Shown here: in pieces, positions 6,126 to 7,022 of the stretch | How positions within the stretch are numbered: the stretch's first letter is position 1 | How the letters are laid out: every line of letters starts with the position of its first letter | Origin: Burkholderiales bacterium | GTDB lineage: Bacteria > Pseudomonadota > Gammaproteobacteria > Burkholderiales > UBA11063 | Reading direction: 5' to 3' | Length of the DNA stretch: 7,022 nucleotides | NCBI GenBank assembly: GCA_026461645.1 | Contig: JAPJMP010000135.1 | Location: 1 to 7,022 of the forward strand | Made by a program: the position numbers and the translations under genes | Notes under the pieces: generated by a model | What the model was told of the DNA's origin: nothing | Database searches by the model: none | The model's input: the letters and a program-made list of their open reading frames with translations, nothing else

Positions 6126-6959
6126 ATGAGATTACTAATTATTTTCTTTACTCTAGTTAATGTGGTTTATGCAGATCAAGTTTTTACATATTCAAGACAA
6201 CAGGCTGCAATAGCTGAATCACAAGCAAGGTTACAAGTTGAGGCAGCTAGACAACTAATGCCACAAATGTCAGCAGAAAGTACAGTTCTTACAGACAAAC
6301 AACTACAAAATCAACGTGATGTAGATAAATTAGCAATTGAACAGTCAAAAAATAAAATAGACCCAATTGCGTTAGAGGTTGAATCAGGAGAAAAATATTA
6401 TATTTTTTCTGATAAATTAAAATCTGATATTAATAATATGTCAAAACAATTTAAAGAACATCCACCATTGGATTTTAATCAGACTTTAACTTACTATAAT
6501 GAACTATCAAAAAACAGTAAGACTGGGGTTGGGAATAATAAATTACTCATTTTTATTAGCTATAGTATGCCAAAGGATGACATAGTTAAGATTATAAAGC
6601 AAGCAGAGCCCATCGGTGCTGTATTCGTGTTTAGAGGTATGATAAATGGGTCAATGAAGCAAACTCAAAAAGAATTTATATCGTTAAAAAAGAATTATCA
6701 AGTGGGAGCTATGATAAATCCAAAACTTTATACAGCGTTTAATATTACTCGTGTACCTAGCTTTGTTGTATATGATTCTTCTGGCAGTGATTTACTTAAA
6801 GAGGCATGTAATGTAACTCCTAATTATACAAAAGTAGCTGGTGATGTCTCTGTTAGATTTGCGCTAGAAACATTGAGGCGCAGTAATCAAAGTGGATTAG
6901 GTAAGTTGGCAAGCAATTATCTTGATCTTCTTGATAGCTCTGGGTTATACAAAAAATGA
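6126..6959 (+). CDS. trbC: TrbC, periplasmic F-type pilin assembly protein
   Basis: TrbC is a periplasmic thioredoxin-fold-like protein that acts with TraW in pilus assembly. I chose ATG 6126 (277 aa) because GGGTGG at 6115-6120 lies 5 bases upstream and the signal peptide then begins MRLLIIFF and ends VVYA before DQVF; a GTG at 6099 would add nine unlikely residues overlapping the barrel gene. The family core is at about residues 140-215: LIFISYSMP, then AVFVFRGMINGS, then MINPKLYTAFNITRVPSFVV. The mature N-terminal part (about 17-125) is Gln/Ala/Lys-rich and looks helical or coiled coil (IAESQARLQVEAARQ and onward). This makes it longer than F TrbC (about 212). It is one base downstream of the barrel gene, so coupled. 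No further gene is visible in the 62 bases that follow. Confidence 0.92.
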   Translation: MRLLIIFFTLVNVVYADQVFTYSRQQAAIAESQARLQVEAARQLMPQMSAESTVLTDKQLQNQRDVDKLAIEQSKNKIDPIALEVESGEKYYIFSDKLKSDINNMSKQFKEHPPLDFNQTLTYYNELSKNSKTGVGNNKLLIFISYSMPKDDIVKIIKQAEPIGAVFVFRGMINGSMKQTQKEFISLKKNYQVGAMINPKLYTAFNITRVPSFVVYDSSGSDLLKEACNVTPNYTKVAGDVSVRFALETLRRSNQSGLGKLASNYLDLLDSSGLYKK

Positions 6960-7022
6960 TAGGCTCTTTTAAAAAATGAGTGGGTAATTAAATAACATAT
7001 TTATAAAAATATTGGTTAAAAT

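Noticed and set aside
6964..6982. Possible terminator after trbC (CTCTTTTAAAAAATGAG-like symmetry)
   Set aside because: The stem is short and A/T only with mismatches, has no loop of useful size and no following T-run; the operon probably continues beyond the window.
7012..7022. TTG at 7012 as the start of another gene running off the right edge
   Set aside because: Only three full codons are visible and no ribosome binding site precedes it.

Overview
This window is a stretch of an F-type conjugative transfer (tra) region: the mating-pair formation part of a type IV secretion system. It comes from an AT-rich Gram-negative bacterium. By eye about one third of the bases are G+C and third codon positions favour A/T, though I did not compute this. 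The DNA resembles integrated F-like conjugative elements of low-GC proteobacteria. Rickettsiales (RAGE-type elements) and low-GC Gammaproteobacteria such as Legionella or Francisella relatives are the candidates I would test first. Nothing here fixes the host or tells plasmid from integrated element.

Layout, all on the + strand: (1) a 5'-truncated gene for an unrecognised exported protein, already open at the left edge; (2) traN, overlapping its end; (3) a small secreted lytic transglycosylase of the VirB1/IagB type; (4) a 135-base gap with a convincing extended -10 promoter, a perfect 9-bp inverted repeat and a strong ribosome binding site; (5) a sensorless histidine kinase read in two frames, with the His-box in one and the ATPase domain in the next, joined at a run of six A; (6) traW; (7) traU; (8) an unrecognised outer-membrane beta-barrel-like protein; (9) trbC. 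The last 62 bases hold no gene I can support. From the promoter rightward the genes are tightly packed (9-nt gap, 4-nt overlap, 9-nt gap, 1-nt gap), so the kinase, traW, traU, the barrel and trbC probably form one transcription unit.

TraW, TraU, TrbC and TraN act in the periplasm and outer membrane to assemble or retract the conjugative pilus and stabilise mating pairs. The transglycosylase would open peptidoglycan for the machine. Apart from the kinase, every product has a recognisable signal peptide or, for the truncated first gene, its C-terminal part.

The main points of interest are the kinase inside the transfer operon with its reading-frame break, the promoter plus inverted repeat in front of it, and the barrel protein between traU and trbC. 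The order traN - transglycosylase - kinase - traW - traU - barrel - trbC also differs from the F plasmid.
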